Assembly (NCBI GenBank): GCA_026692845.1
Contig: JAPLNM010000105.1
Span: forward strand, 1-64,000
Origin: Planctomycetota bacterium
Lineage (GTDB): Bacteria > Planctomycetota > Planctomycetia > Pirellulales > Pirellulaceae
Direction of reading: 5' to 3'
Length of the DNA stretch: 64,000 nt
Shown here: piece after piece, positions 45,131 through 53,254 of the stretch
How positions within the stretch are numbered: the stretch's first letter is position 1
Layout: every line of letters starts with the position of its first letter
Program-made: the position numbers and the translations under genes
Notes under the pieces: model-generated
The model's database searches: none
What the model was told of the DNA's origin: nothing
The model's input: only the letters and a program-made list of their open reading frames with translations

Positions 45131-45785
45131 CCAATAGTGTTCGGCACTGTTTTTGCCTTGTCGTCGGACGCGAGATTGGCTGCATTTTTGCCAACTGAAT
45201 TTGCATCAAGAATTGGGCATGTAGCCAAGCCTGTGATGCTCATGATTATGATGGCAGCGATGATTGCAAGGTAAATCTGGATCGTGAAGCCATTGGGCTT
45301 GTGACAAAGAAGATGGCGGCATCCTAGGAGTTGCTTGATCATTCTGGAAGTAAAGCTCGATCGTCCATCGGAGTAAGTACGATCTGAAAGGTCGGGTTGT
45401 CTCGAATGCGACAAATATATTGGCTTGCCTTTGCATGGATCGCATTCCACAAAGCGTATTTTTCGTAACCGCGATCCAGGAGGTAACAACGTTCTGATTC
45501 CAGTGTTTTCTCAAGGACAACGCGCTCATCGGAGGGGCCTTTAGGATTCGCTGGGGTCGGCAGGAGTTCTATTGGGAAGCTTTTGGCCTAGCTCCTCGGC
45601 CAGGGCAGCTAATGGTTCGGGATCAAAGACCGAGACGGATTCGCTTAGGCTTCCCAGTGAGGCTCGACCGACTCCAAATAATTGCACGAAAAAATGGCAG
45701 GGCGATAGGATGTCCCGAGCTGGCGCAAATATCGTGCCAAAGTGGAGAAGTTTCGCAAAGCAAATTCCGGGCCGAACACTATTGG
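45131..45785 (-). mobile_element. IS4-type insertion sequence remnant with intact ends
   Basis: The element has perfect 15-bp terminal inverted repeats (CCAATAGTGTTCGGC at 45131-45145; its complement at 45771-45785). It is flanked by a perfect 7-bp direct repeat CTTCCAG (45124-45130 and 45786-45792), the target-site duplication. Removing the element and one CTTCCAG restores a REP-like unit, so it inserted into a REP. At 655 bp it is about half the usual length of IS4-family elements; its transposase on the minus strand is broken and internally deleted. Confidence 0.85.
45150..45690 (-). pseudogene. IS4-family transposase, frameshifted and deleted
   Basis: Fragments in different minus-strand frames line up in order. 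LFGVGRASLGSLSESV and VFDPEPLAALAEELG lie at about 45560-45690. CYLLDRGYEKYALWNAIHAK and SQYICRIRDNPTF lie at about 45370-45500. Then comes YLLRWTIELYF joined, after removing one extra C near 45346, to RMIKQLLGCRHLL and a C-terminal tail. Together YLLRWTIELYFRMIK gives the Y-x2-R-x3-E-x6-K signature of IS4 transposases. The middle with the second catalytic Asp is missing. It cannot be active. Confidence 0.8.
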
Positions 45786-45846
45786 CTTCCAGCCGTCTGC
45801 CATGGAAAGAGAATAGCAAAACAACCACTGACTGCAACAAGAAAAG

Positions 45847-45869
45847 GACAGGCTGGAAGCCTATCCCAC
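45847..45869. repeat. inverted REP-like unit next to RAYT remnant
   Basis: This is the exact complement of the 23-bp REP core found at 45020 and 45067. With the IS-split unit at 45114-45130 it would have formed an inverted pair, as in REPIN elements, before the IS arrived. Confidence 0.82.
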
Positions 45870-45878
45870 GGCTGGAAC

Positions 45879-46089
45879 ATGAACGGGATCTTTAGACGAC
45901 GGCATCTGCCGCATTGGGATGTAGAGGGGCATCCGGTTTTTATCACCGCGTGTTTGGAAGGGAGTATTTATTCGGCTGGATTAACGCAAATACGCGAGTT
46001 GCGAGATGGTCAGTTTTTACTTGACGGGCTGGGCCACACGAGAAGAACTTCAGGAGCACGTCAAAAAGCTCTCCGACAAGGTAGTATAG
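45879..46089 (+). pseudogene. REP-associated tyrosine transposase (RAYT) remnant
   Basis: From the ATG at 45879 the frame reads FRRRHLPHWDVEGHPVFITACLEGS (given here as the family start RRHLPHWDVEGHPVFITA), the N-terminus of RAYT/TnpA_REP proteins. Full-length proteins need about 150-250 residues with HxH and Tyr motifs; none follow. At about 46006 another frame takes over (FYLTGWATREELQEHVKKL, stop 46087-46089), which could be a shifted distal piece. RAYTs mobilise REP repeats, and this one lies 9 bp from a REP, the classic arrangement. Confidence 0.65.
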
Positions 46090-46228
46090 GGATACTGAAC
46101 GCCGAGGTAACGAATTAGTCCATTTTGCGTGCCGCCAGCAATCACTGCGATCTGTTTTCGTAGCACCCTGTCTCATCCTATTCCTTGGCTCTGCCGTGTT
46201 GGCTGCTGACACGGCTAAGCCCCTGGAA

Positions 46229-46247
46229 CCCAGGGACTGTCCCTGGG
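46229..46247. repeat. GGGACTGTCCC dispersed hairpin, copy 3
   Basis: CCCAGGGA-CTG-TCCCTGGG is an 8-bp perfect stem with a 3-nt loop, 16 bp past the stop of the minus-strand hydrolase gene. A second hairpin, GCCGTGT...ACACGGC (46193-46215), stands beside it. Similar motifs follow the 3' ends of two other genes in the window (496-508, 19201-19215). Confidence 0.55.
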
Positions 46248-46262
46248 TATTCAGATGACCGC

Positions 46263-47411
46263 TTAGAGGCGCTGGGAATAAAGGTAGGTCATCAAGGCGA
46301 GCGCGGTTGCCAGAAGAATGGATTTTAGGGGCAAAATGGAGACCGTTTCCATGAGCCAAGTCGGCTTGGGGGCTTGTTCTTCCCAGTTCGAAGGCTCGAC
46401 GCGAGCCGACTCGAAAAGCGGCTTCCAGAACTCGCGAATGAAACGCTCCTGGAAGTAATCGCCATGGGCCTTGTCATGAGCGCGGTCCTGGACATCCGAG
46501 CGACCAAAGCCATAGCGTCCGGTATCCCCATATCCCCAACTGAGCTTGCGCGCCCAAAACGGCCAGATGTCGCGCGTGCCGAAATCATTGATCACTTTGT
46601 TGTTGATTCGACCCGAAAGGTGTTCCCAAGGATAATCGTTTGGGATGATGCAACCGCACAGGACCAAGCGATCCAGGACAAGGTCCTTGGTCTGAGCCAA
46701 AACCTTGGAAATCGTATAAGTACCGAAACTGTGGGCGATGACCGAGTAGTTGCCGACACGATAACGGTTTTTTCCGATTTGGATTTGCTCGCGTGTGTAA
46801 CGAATCGGCTCTTCTCGGGTCCAAACCGGCAGCCAAAAACGAAAGGCATCGAAGTAGCCATATCGAATAGGGATCACGACCACGCCGTCGATTTCTTCCA
46901 AGACTCGTTTCACTAGGGACTGCCAACGGGCTCGATCTCGAATCCCATGGATCAGAAAGATCACTTCGCGATAGGGTTTTGGATCTGAAGTCGACGTGCT
47001 GTCGACGGGAAAGGGAATCGACGCGGCGGGTTCGACCAGCAGAATCACAAGCTGGAAGACCGCTGGCATACCGTCGAGTTTATCCCAGGCCGCAGACAGA
47101 ACCCAAGGAGAGAGATTCGCTTCGATAACCGTGGTTTGATCTGCTTTGACGCCAGAGCTTACGATCTGGAACGGATAGCTTGGGCGCAGAGCATCGAGGA
47201 CTTCATCGAGTTCCCCCTCGAATTCCAGTTGGCCTACGATTTCCAGGTGCGTTGTCGATGCGGTTGGAGTTTCATGGATTTCGAAGCGGATGTTATGGAC
47301 ACGTTTGTCTGCATCGAAGATGACCCTACGAAACTGGGTTTGCAAGGCGATGGCTGCTTGTTGCAGCAAGCCTTTTTTGATCGATGGGCTGTCGTTAAAG
47401 TCACTGGACAT
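46263..47411 (-). CDS. alpha/beta-hydrolase with C-terminal membrane anchor
   Basis: The protein has 382 residues from the ATG at 47411, which overlaps the upstream gene by 11 bp. The hydrolase domain is shown by VIFLIHGIRDRARW (oxyanion/HG region), then YSVIAHSFGTYTISKVL, whose HSFG is the nucleophile elbow (Ser about residue 230). The last 20 residues are a membrane segment (SILLATALALMTYLYS). The first 110 residues are an unrecognised domain. It is coupled to an unknown protein gene upstream, and the pair stands alone. An esterase or lipase acting at the inner membrane is likely; a conflict-type effector is a speculative alternative. Confidence 0.75.
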   Translation of the reverse strand: MSSDFNDSPSIKKGLLQQAAIALQTQFRRVIFDADKRVHNIRFEIHETPTASTTHLEIVGQLEFEGELDEVLDALRPSYPFQIVSSGVKADQTTVIEANLSPWVLSAAWDKLDGMPAVFQLVILLVEPAASIPFPVDSTSTSDPKPYREVIFLIHGIRDRARWQSLVKRVLEEIDGVVVIPIRYGYFDAFRFWLPVWTREEPIRYTREQIQIGKNRYRVGNYSVIAHSFGTYTISKVLAQTKDLVLDRLVLCGCIIPNDYPWEHLSGRINNKVINDFGTRDIWPFWARKLSWGYGDTGRYGFGRSDVQDRAHDKAHGDYFQERFIREFWKPLFESARVEPSNWEEQAPKPTWLMETVSILPLKSILLATALALMTYLYSQRL

Positions 47412-48495
47412 GGCGGGCTCTGAGCGTTTCGTTCTTGATGGATCCTTGGACAATGATGTTCGAGCGGCGAGGATCGAGGCTTACTGATTTGCCGATTTGT
47501 TCGGGTGGACAAGATATCCAAACCCCTTCGTTGGTTTCGAAGACACGGAACTTGAGTTTGGCCACGAAGAGCTCGGAATCCAATTCGAACGCGCTTTCGC
47601 GGACCGTATCGGGGATCAGGTTCAGGAAGGAATCTTGATAAGCCGGATCGAGGTACTGCTGAGCGATTCGCGAGTAGGTCCAGTTCTTCTCGGGAGCCCT
47701 AGGCAGAGCGACCATGGCAGCAAAGAGCTGATCGCGCTGGGCCCCTGAGGAGGACTCGAAAGCGTCTTTGAGGTGACTGACAAGTTGGTAGGTTGAATTT
47801 TTCGAGTCCATCGCATAGATGGCGTTTAGAAAAAGTCGTAGCCAAAAGTCAGCCGCGCGCTCATCGGTCTTGCGGGATTGGATATCGATGACTCTGCCGG
47901 TGCGGAAGCCTTGGGCGTTGTTCGGTCCTGAGAAGATCGCTGCTTTGCGCCACGTGGAGGATTTGCTAAAGACATCGTCAAGCAGCCACAACTGGTTTCC
48001 TTGCCGAGTCGTTTCGAGTCGAAAGACGTCGTCTTTGGGGAAAAGCCAAAGCGCGATCCGGCGGTGCTTGTTCAGTTCGTGGGCATCGATCACCAGCAGG
48101 GAGTGTTTCGAAGAGCGTTGATCCATCGCTAGGCTCAGTTTAGCGGCGATTTCCGAAGCGCACCGGGCTGCTTGTTGGTCCGAACCATAGCAGATCTCCA
48201 GAAAGTGATCGCGGATTTCGTTTCGGAACGGCTCGGTCTGGAAATCGTCAGATCGAAGGTGAACGATCGACTGGGTTTCGATTTTGGATGAAGGGATGAG
48301 CTTCTCGAAGAGTTCAAGCACATCGGGGTTAGTGCGGATAGGCCCACCTTGGGCTTCGGGAACGTGACTAAGGGTCCTTTTTGGGGAAACTTGGAATGCG
48401 AAGAGTCGGTGCATGATGATAGAAAATCGCTGTGAAAACCTCAGTTCTTTAAGTGTGCTAGCATCATACTGTTCTGGAATGACACGTTTGGTCAC
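47401..48495 (-). CDS. hypothetical protein paired with membrane-anchored hydrolase
   Basis: I do not recognise this family. The frame gives 364 residues from a GTG at 48495 or 337 from the ATG at 48414; neither has a convincing ribosome-binding site. The protein is soluble, with no signal or membrane segment. Notable stretches are SLLVIDAHELNKHRRIALWL, which looks like paired beta strands, and a helical middle (ADFWLRLFLNAIYAMD). The stop overlaps the start of the hydrolase gene by 11 bp, so the two are translated together and probably act together. Confidence 0.72.
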   Translation of the reverse strand: MTKRVIPEQYDASTLKELRFSQRFSIIMHRLFAFQVSPKRTLSHVPEAQGGPIRTNPDVLELFEKLIPSSKIETQSIVHLRSDDFQTEPFRNEIRDHFLEICYGSDQQAARCASEIAAKLSLAMDQRSSKHSLLVIDAHELNKHRRIALWLFPKDDVFRLETTRQGNQLWLLDDVFSKSSTWRKAAIFSGPNNAQGFRTGRVIDIQSRKTDERAADFWLRLFLNAIYAMDSKNSTYQLVSHLKDAFESSSGAQRDQLFAAMVALPRAPEKNWTYSRIAQQYLDPAYQDSFLNLIPDTVRESAFELDSELFVAKLKFRVFETNEGVWISCPPEQIGKSVSLDPRRSNIIVQGSIKNETLRARHVQ

Positions 48496-48598
48496 TGCTT
48501 GTGAAGAAAATCGCTAGCAATAGTTGATGTTGCGGGAAAGTACTCGGTTTTGGTACAGCTCAATCGGTTAATAAGTTGCTCAAGCCTATGAGTCGAAA

Positions 48599-50269
48599 AT
48601 GCTTTCCCGTTGGTCGATCCGAAAGAAGCTGCAAATCGCGATGGTGGTCTTAGGACTGGTCATTGCCGTCTTGGGCTATAGCTCTTTCCGAGGCGTTTAC
48701 GCGTACAAAGAACTTGTCGCGACCCTGAGTTCTCGGGCAAGCGAGATCCCTTTGACGGCCGAATTGACCCGAGCGATCGATGATTTGCGGGTCGATCAGG
48801 AGCCTACGCAGACCCGCGAGATCCTCACCTTCTCGATGCAGGAAACCGACCCTTCGAACAGTTATGCCCGCAAGCCCTTTTCGGATCGGCTTCAGCAGGT
48901 TCGGGAGATTTTAGCAAGGTACAAATCGAGGCTTGAAAGTTCCCATACCGATGCGCTGTTTCTTGCCGACCGAAGCGAGGAATTGGAGACTGCCGAGAAG
49001 ATCGGCGAGTTGATCAACGAGATCGCTTGGCGAAACGGACAAAAAGACCTGATGATCAATCGGGTGGCTCGTTTGCAGCAGGAGCAGGATCTGGACGAAC
49101 TCGCAGAGCTAGCCCATCAATTGCCCAATTTGTTGACCCTGCGGATGATCAGTTTCCGCGATGAGGTGCGCACAAGGTATCGGACTTGGATCATCATGGC
49201 ATGGAGCAGCGCGATTCTGGCTATAGGGATGCTCGTCGGTCTGTTCGTCTATGCCCGCTCGGCAGTGGTTCGACCTTTTAAGAATCTCTTGTATGGAGCG
49301 CGGCGGGTGGCGAATTGCGATTTCGCTTATCGGATCCACACCTCAAGCTCCGATGAGATCGCCGAGTTGGCCCATGCGATCAATCTCAGCGCACAGAGTT
49401 TTCTGGCGATTCAGAAAGACCTTAAAGAGCAAGTCCGACAAAGGTCCGAGGAAGTGATCCGAAACGAACAACTCGCGAGCGTCGGCTTTCTGGCCGCTGG
49501 CGTGGCGCACGAAATCAACAATCCACTTGCCGCGATCGCTTGGAGCGCCGAGGCGCTCGAAGCCCGATTGCACCGAATCCTTCACCCGGTCATGGAAGAG
49601 ACTCTAGAACCCTCGTCCAAACCGACCGAGAGCCTTGCCGGTGCCGATCTCGATACGCTTCGAACTTACCTGCGCCGCATCCAAGACGAAGCGTTCCGAT
49701 GCAAAGGCATTACCGAGCGCTTGCTGGACTTTTCTCGGCTAGGGACCATCCAACGCAAACAACAGACGGACATGAATGCGATCGTCGAGGATGTCGTCGA
49801 CATGGTCCGACATCTTGGGCCATACCGCTCGCAGAAAATCGAAGTCGAAGTCTCCGACACCCCCGCGATCGCTTGGGCGAGCCCTCAGGAAATGACCCAA
49901 GTGGTCTTGAACCTCGTAACCAATGCCCTTGAATCCCTCGATCCAGATTCGAGGTCCGGGGTCGTTCGAGTCAAAGTCCACCATCGGCCAGAACAAGACC
50001 AAGTCCACTTGGTGATCGAAGACAACGGGTGCGGGATGGACCAAGAGGTCCTGAAGCATTTGTTCGAACCGTTCTTTACCCGGCGACGCGATGGTCGAGG
50101 AACCGGTCTGGGTTTGCCGATCACCAACCGTATCATCACCGACCACGGCGGGAGGATCACCCCCCGCAGCGACGGGCCCGGACTGGGCTCTCGATTCGAA
50201 ATCATCTTGCCCTCGAAACTCACCAACGACTCCCTTTATGACAACCAAAACCAACTCGCCGTCGCCTGA
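48599..50269 (+). CDS. membrane sensor histidine kinase (NtrB-like)
   Basis: The protein has 556 residues. Two membrane segments (about residues 12-30 and 197-218) enclose a helical periplasmic sensor of about 165 residues. A HAMP region and short coiled coil follow. The H-box VAHEINNPLAAIAW carries His304; the N-box is LNLVTNALESLD; then DNGCGMD, LFEPFFTRR and GTGLGLPITNRI complete the ATPase. All catalytic motifs are intact. The stop overlaps the response-regulator gene by 32 bp, so the two are coupled. The kinase should phosphorylate that sigma-54 activator. The signal is unknown. Confidence 0.95.
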   Translation: MLSRWSIRKKLQIAMVVLGLVIAVLGYSSFRGVYAYKELVATLSSRASEIPLTAELTRAIDDLRVDQEPTQTREILTFSMQETDPSNSYARKPFSDRLQQVREILARYKSRLESSHTDALFLADRSEELETAEKIGELINEIAWRNGQKDLMINRVARLQQEQDLDELAELAHQLPNLLTLRMISFRDEVRTRYRTWIIMAWSSAILAIGMLVGLFVYARSAVVRPFKNLLYGARRVANCDFAYRIHTSSSDEIAELAHAINLSAQSFLAIQKDLKEQVRQRSEEVIRNEQLASVGFLAAGVAHEINNPLAAIAWSAEALEARLHRILHPVMEETLEPSSKPTESLAGADLDTLRTYLRRIQDEAFRCKGITERLLDFSRLGTIQRKQQTDMNAIVEDVVDMVRHLGPYRSQKIEVEVSDTPAIAWASPQEMTQVVLNLVTNALESLDPDSRSGVVRVKVHHRPEQDQVHLVIEDNGCGMDQEVLKHLFEPFFTRRRDGRGTGLGLPITNRIITDHGGRITPRSDGPGLGSRFEIILPSKLTNDSLYDNQNQLAVA

Positions 50270-51665
50270 ATCCCTATCGATTCTGTTTGCCGACGACGAG
50301 AAAGAACTGCAAGAAATCGCCCGGATGGAACTGCCGTTCTACGGGCACCGAGTGACCGTCTGCCCCGACGGTTACACCGCCATCGCCGCGTTGGAAAAAG
50401 ACCAATTCGACTGCTTGATCGTCGACCTGGATATGCCTGGGATGAACGGCATCCAGGTCATCGAGAGAGCGGCGGCTCTATCCCCGGCGACCGAGGCGAT
50501 TGTTTTGACGGGAAAACGTTCGCTCGAAACGGCGATCGCCGCGCTGCGATTCGGTGTGATCGATTACTTGAGCAAGCCCTGCCGTTTCTCCGAGCTCAAC
50601 GAGCTATTAGCACGCGTCTCTCAGCGCAGGCGACTCAAGCAACGCACCGCCGAACTCGAACGCTTGGAACGCAGCCGAAGCTCACGCCCCACCCAGATCG
50701 TCGGTGACTCAAAATCGATGCAGGCGATCGCTAAACTCGTCTCCCGCGTCGCTCCAACCCATAGCACTGTCTTGATCCGCGGCGAAACCGGATGCGGCAA
50801 AGAGCTCGTGGCTCGCTCGGTGCACGAGAAAAGCCTGCGATGCGACAAGCCTTTTATCGCCATCAACTGCGGAGCGCTCCCAGAACACCTCATCGAGAGC
50901 GAACTGTTCGGTCACATCAAAGGTGCGTTCACCGGTGCGGATCTGCACCGCCAAGGACTCTTCGAAGCTGCCAATGGAGGAACCATCTTCCTCGATGAGA
51001 TCGGCGAACTACCACTGGCGATGCAAGCCAAATTGCTGCGCGTGCTCGAGAGCGGCGATCTGCGACGCGTCGGGGACAACCAAATCATCCATGTCGATAC
51101 CCGCGTCGTGTGCGCCACCCACCGAGACCTCGAAGCGATGGTCCAAGCCGGCTCGTTTCGCGAAGACCTACTTTTCCGCATCAACGCCTTTGAAATCCAT
51201 GTCCCACCCTTGCGACAACGAAGCGAGGATGTCATGGCGCTAGCCAGTTATCTGTACCTTCGGCACCATCCCGAGCAAGCATCGATCCAGGAAATATTTT
51301 CCCCAGAGACGATCGAACTGATCCTGCAACACCCATGGCCAGGTAACGTTCGAGAACTCGCCAATGTGATCGAACACGCCACGATCCTATCGGAATATCC
51401 ACCGATCCTCCCAGAGCATCTACCACGCCATCTTGTTGAACGAAAACTGCGCAGGGACATCAAGGACGCTTCGGCCGCCCCGGTCGCCCTAGCGATCCGC
51501 GAAGCACCCAAAAGCCTTAAGGAACTCGAAGTCCTCGCGGTTTTAGAAGCCGTGCAACGGCACAATGGAAACAAGGCAGCGGCGGCCGACGAGCTCGGAA
51601 TCAGCATCAAAACGCTCTACAACAAGCTCAATTCGGCCGAGGCCGGCTCGAAGAAAGCCGCTTAG
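50238..51665 (+). CDS. sigma-54-dependent response regulator (NtrC family)
   Basis: The protein has 475 residues from the ATG at 50238, inside the end of the kinase gene. The receiver domain carries FADDE and the phosphoacceptor Asp63 in VDLDMPGMNG, with LTGK and SKPCRF. The AAA+ domain has GETGCGKE (Walker A), the sigma-54 contact loop GAFTGAD and FLDEIGELPL (Walker B). A Fis-type helix-turn-helix ends it (NKAAAADELGISIKTLYNKL). It should activate sigma-54 promoters upon phosphorylation. Two PEP-CTERM genes lie downstream; kinase/sigma-54 regulator pairs control PEP-CTERM/exopolysaccharide loci in other bacteria, but a link here is inference. Confidence 0.96.
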   Translation: MTTKTNSPSPESLSILFADDEKELQEIARMELPFYGHRVTVCPDGYTAIAALEKDQFDCLIVDLDMPGMNGIQVIERAAALSPATEAIVLTGKRSLETAIAALRFGVIDYLSKPCRFSELNELLARVSQRRRLKQRTAELERLERSRSSRPTQIVGDSKSMQAIAKLVSRVAPTHSTVLIRGETGCGKELVARSVHEKSLRCDKPFIAINCGALPEHLIESELFGHIKGAFTGADLHRQGLFEAANGGTIFLDEIGELPLAMQAKLLRVLESGDLRRVGDNQIIHVDTRVVCATHRDLEAMVQAGSFREDLLFRINAFEIHVPPLRQRSEDVMALASYLYLRHHPEQASIQEIFSPETIELILQHPWPGNVRELANVIEHATILSEYPPILPEHLPRHLVERKLRRDIKDASAAPVALAIREAPKSLKELEVLAVLEAVQRHNGNKAAAADELGISIKTLYNKLNSAEAGSKKAA

Positions 51666-51767
51666 GAGCACCGCGCTTCAACATCGTGCCGCAGCCGACA
51701 CGGCGATGGACTGGCCAGAGGGCAAATGGAACTGCAGCGCGACTTCCCACTGCACGCGGTTCCTCCC

Positions 51768-51875
51768 GTGGGATAGGCTTCCAGCCTGTCCTGTACTCCA
51801 GCTACTCAGTTCTAAGATGCTCATGGTTCGCGTTACTTCTTCGTTGAAGGCAGACAGGCTAGAAGCCTATCCCAC
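51768..51875. repeat. REPIN-like inverted REP pair
   Basis: A 23-bp REP core at 51768-51790 and its complement at 51853-51875 (one mismatch) flank 62 bp of unique sequence. The same core occurs at 45020, 45067, 45114 and 45847. The arrangement is that of a REPIN, a non-autonomous element moved by RAYT transposases. Confidence 0.85.
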
Positions 51876-51956
51876 GTGCACAGCAGAGTTGCTTGTTGGT
51901 TGCCGAGGATGATTTTGCCAAGGCGGCAGGCGTGGCGAAGGTAACGGAACGACAAG

Positions 51957-51978
51957 GAGGCAGCCGGTTGGCTGCCTC
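51957..51978 (-). terminator. GC hairpin past the first PEP-CTERM gene
   Basis: GAGGCAGCC-GGTT-GGCTGCCTC is a perfect 9-bp stem with a 4-nt loop, 39 bp beyond the stop of the minus-strand PEP-CTERM gene. The following minus-strand sequence (CTTGTCGTT) is only moderately T-rich, so termination is probable, not certain. Confidence 0.5.
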
Positions 51979-52016
51979 GTTATACTGAAAACCGATCGTA
52001 TTCAAAAAGCAAAGAG

Positions 52017-52625
52017 TTACACCATGCACTTGCGTCTTGCGCGGTACGCCATGCCGAGCGCACCGAGGCCAAAGATCGCCATCGAAGTCGGTTCGGGTAC
52101 GGCAGCGCTACTGCCGACACTGTATTGACCAATCAATTGTGGCCCACCATCTAAATCATCAATACTATCAGCAAACGCATAAATGTCACCACTTGTTGGT
52201 GCCTGTAAAAATACAGCATATTGCTGGGCGGTAAGACTCCAAGTTGCACTTCCTTTGAATGCTTGAACACCACTCGTAAATGAGGCAGGGACTTGAGCGT
52301 CGTCCATATCGTAGATATTGAGCCCGGGGTCATTTGTTTTGCGGTGTATGCCTGGGAGTTCATCAGACGTTGCGTTGAAATACACCAACGAAGCTCCTAA
52401 ACCTGCATCAAGGTCAATTTCTGATCCTCCAGGAGCGAAAAAATCTTTGAGGTACACCCCCCTCCTATCGCTACCACTCACCGAGGCGAGCGACGAGCCC
52501 GTGGTTGCAGAGATCGTGACTTGATTTACGGTGCTCAGGTCTATCTGCAAAACAACCGCCGCCTGTGCGGCAGAAACCATTAAAACGCAAACTGAAAAGC
52601 AATGTCCAAGCAAACGGAAAAACAT
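52017..52625 (-). CDS. PEP-CTERM sorting-domain protein
   Basis: The protein has 202 residues. A signal peptide (CFSVCVLMVSAAQAA) is followed by an exported domain of unknown function and a C-terminal PEP-CTERM signal: VPEPTSMAIFGLGALGMAYR and a basic end RARRK. Such proteins are processed by exosortase and linked to the cell surface or exopolysaccharide. GGAG lies ten bases before the ATG. A ten-base run of C (G on the coding strand) lies about 75 bp upstream. Confidence 0.92.
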   Translation of the reverse strand: MFFRLLGHCFSVCVLMVSAAQAAVVLQIDLSTVNQVTISATTGSSLASVSGSDRRGVYLKDFFAPGGSEIDLDAGLGASLVYFNATSDELPGIHRKTNDPGLNIYDMDDAQVPASFTSGVQAFKGSATWSLTAQQYAVFLQAPTSGDIYAFADSIDDLDGGPQLIGQYSVGSSAAVPEPTSMAIFGLGALGMAYRARRKCMV

Positions 52626-52698
52626 TTGGATACCTCCAAAACAAGGCCATAAGGATTCGAAACGCCTGAAATCGGCGATTTGGTGAGTAATTTACCCT

Positions 52699-52708
52699 CC
52701 CCCCCCCC
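52699..52708. repeat. poly-C tract upstream of PEP-CTERM gene
   Basis: Ten consecutive C residues lie about 75 bp upstream of the minus-strand PEP-CTERM start. Homopolymers of this length can slip during replication, so promoter-linked expression variation is possible. Confidence 0.7.
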
Positions 52709-53118
52709 TTGTCAACCAAAAAAAACGGAAATCCGTCAGAATCGTTAAGTCTTCATGGACAGTGGGTAGCTCGTTCAATCATGTTCGAGCAGCAGCCAAC
52801 ACGGCGATGGGCTGGAATGTTGGGATAGGGGATCTCGCGTAGAGATCCAGCTGTTTGGTTTTAGCCCGGAGGGCGACCCTTCTCGGCCGGTGTGCGTAAG
52901 CCACCGGACCCTGGCAACAACACAACCATTCTATATTCCTTAGATGCGCTAGCATCCATTTCAGATGCTTCGCATTTTACTTACTATCTCATTTAGCAAA
53001 CACATGCTCACCCTCTAAAGTTACCACTCACCCCATGTTCAATCAAAAAGGTGCTTGGCAAAGCCCCCACGCTCGATGGTGGGTTGCGCGGCAAGGCAGC
53101 GAACGATTCGCGTTCCTT

Positions 53119-53152
53119 GGACGTAGCCACTTGTCGGACGTAGCCACCTGTC
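53119..53152. repeat. 17-bp tandem duplication
   Basis: GGACGTAGCCACTTGTC and GGACGTAGCCACCTGTC are adjacent and differ at one base. They lie in the spacer about 100 bp from the LamG gene stop. Confidence 0.75.
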
Positions 53153-53254
53153 GCCAGACGGTGGAAGCTTTACTCGCGCCGCCCCACCGCTTGGCAGCGG
53201 ATGACTGAGATTTTCAGCAGATAAATCGAATATTTGCTAAAAAAGAAAAAAGGG

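Larger units (their letters stand above)
51666..52016. other. repeat-bearing intergenic region
   Basis: These 351 bp hold no gene. They contain a GCAGCCGACACGGCGATGG-type motif (51691-51714, near-identical copy at 52792-52815), a REPIN-like inverted pair (51768-51875) and a 9-bp stem hairpin (51957-51978). Confidence 0.6.
52626..53254. other. intergenic region between two PEP-CTERM genes
   Basis: These 629 bp hold no supported gene. They contain a C10 tract (52699-52708), a copy of the GCAGCCAACACGGCGATGG motif (52792-52815), a 7-bp stem GGATCTC-GCGTA-GAGATCC (52830-52848), a CCGGTG...CCACCGG imperfect hairpin (about 52885-52910) and a 17-bp tandem duplication (53119-53152). Confidence 0.6.

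Noticed and set aside
45541-45878. Upstream plus-strand extension of the RAYT frame through the IS remnant
   Set aside because: The frame runs antisense through the IS and REP sequences by chance; the RAYT-like similarity begins only after the ATG at 45879.
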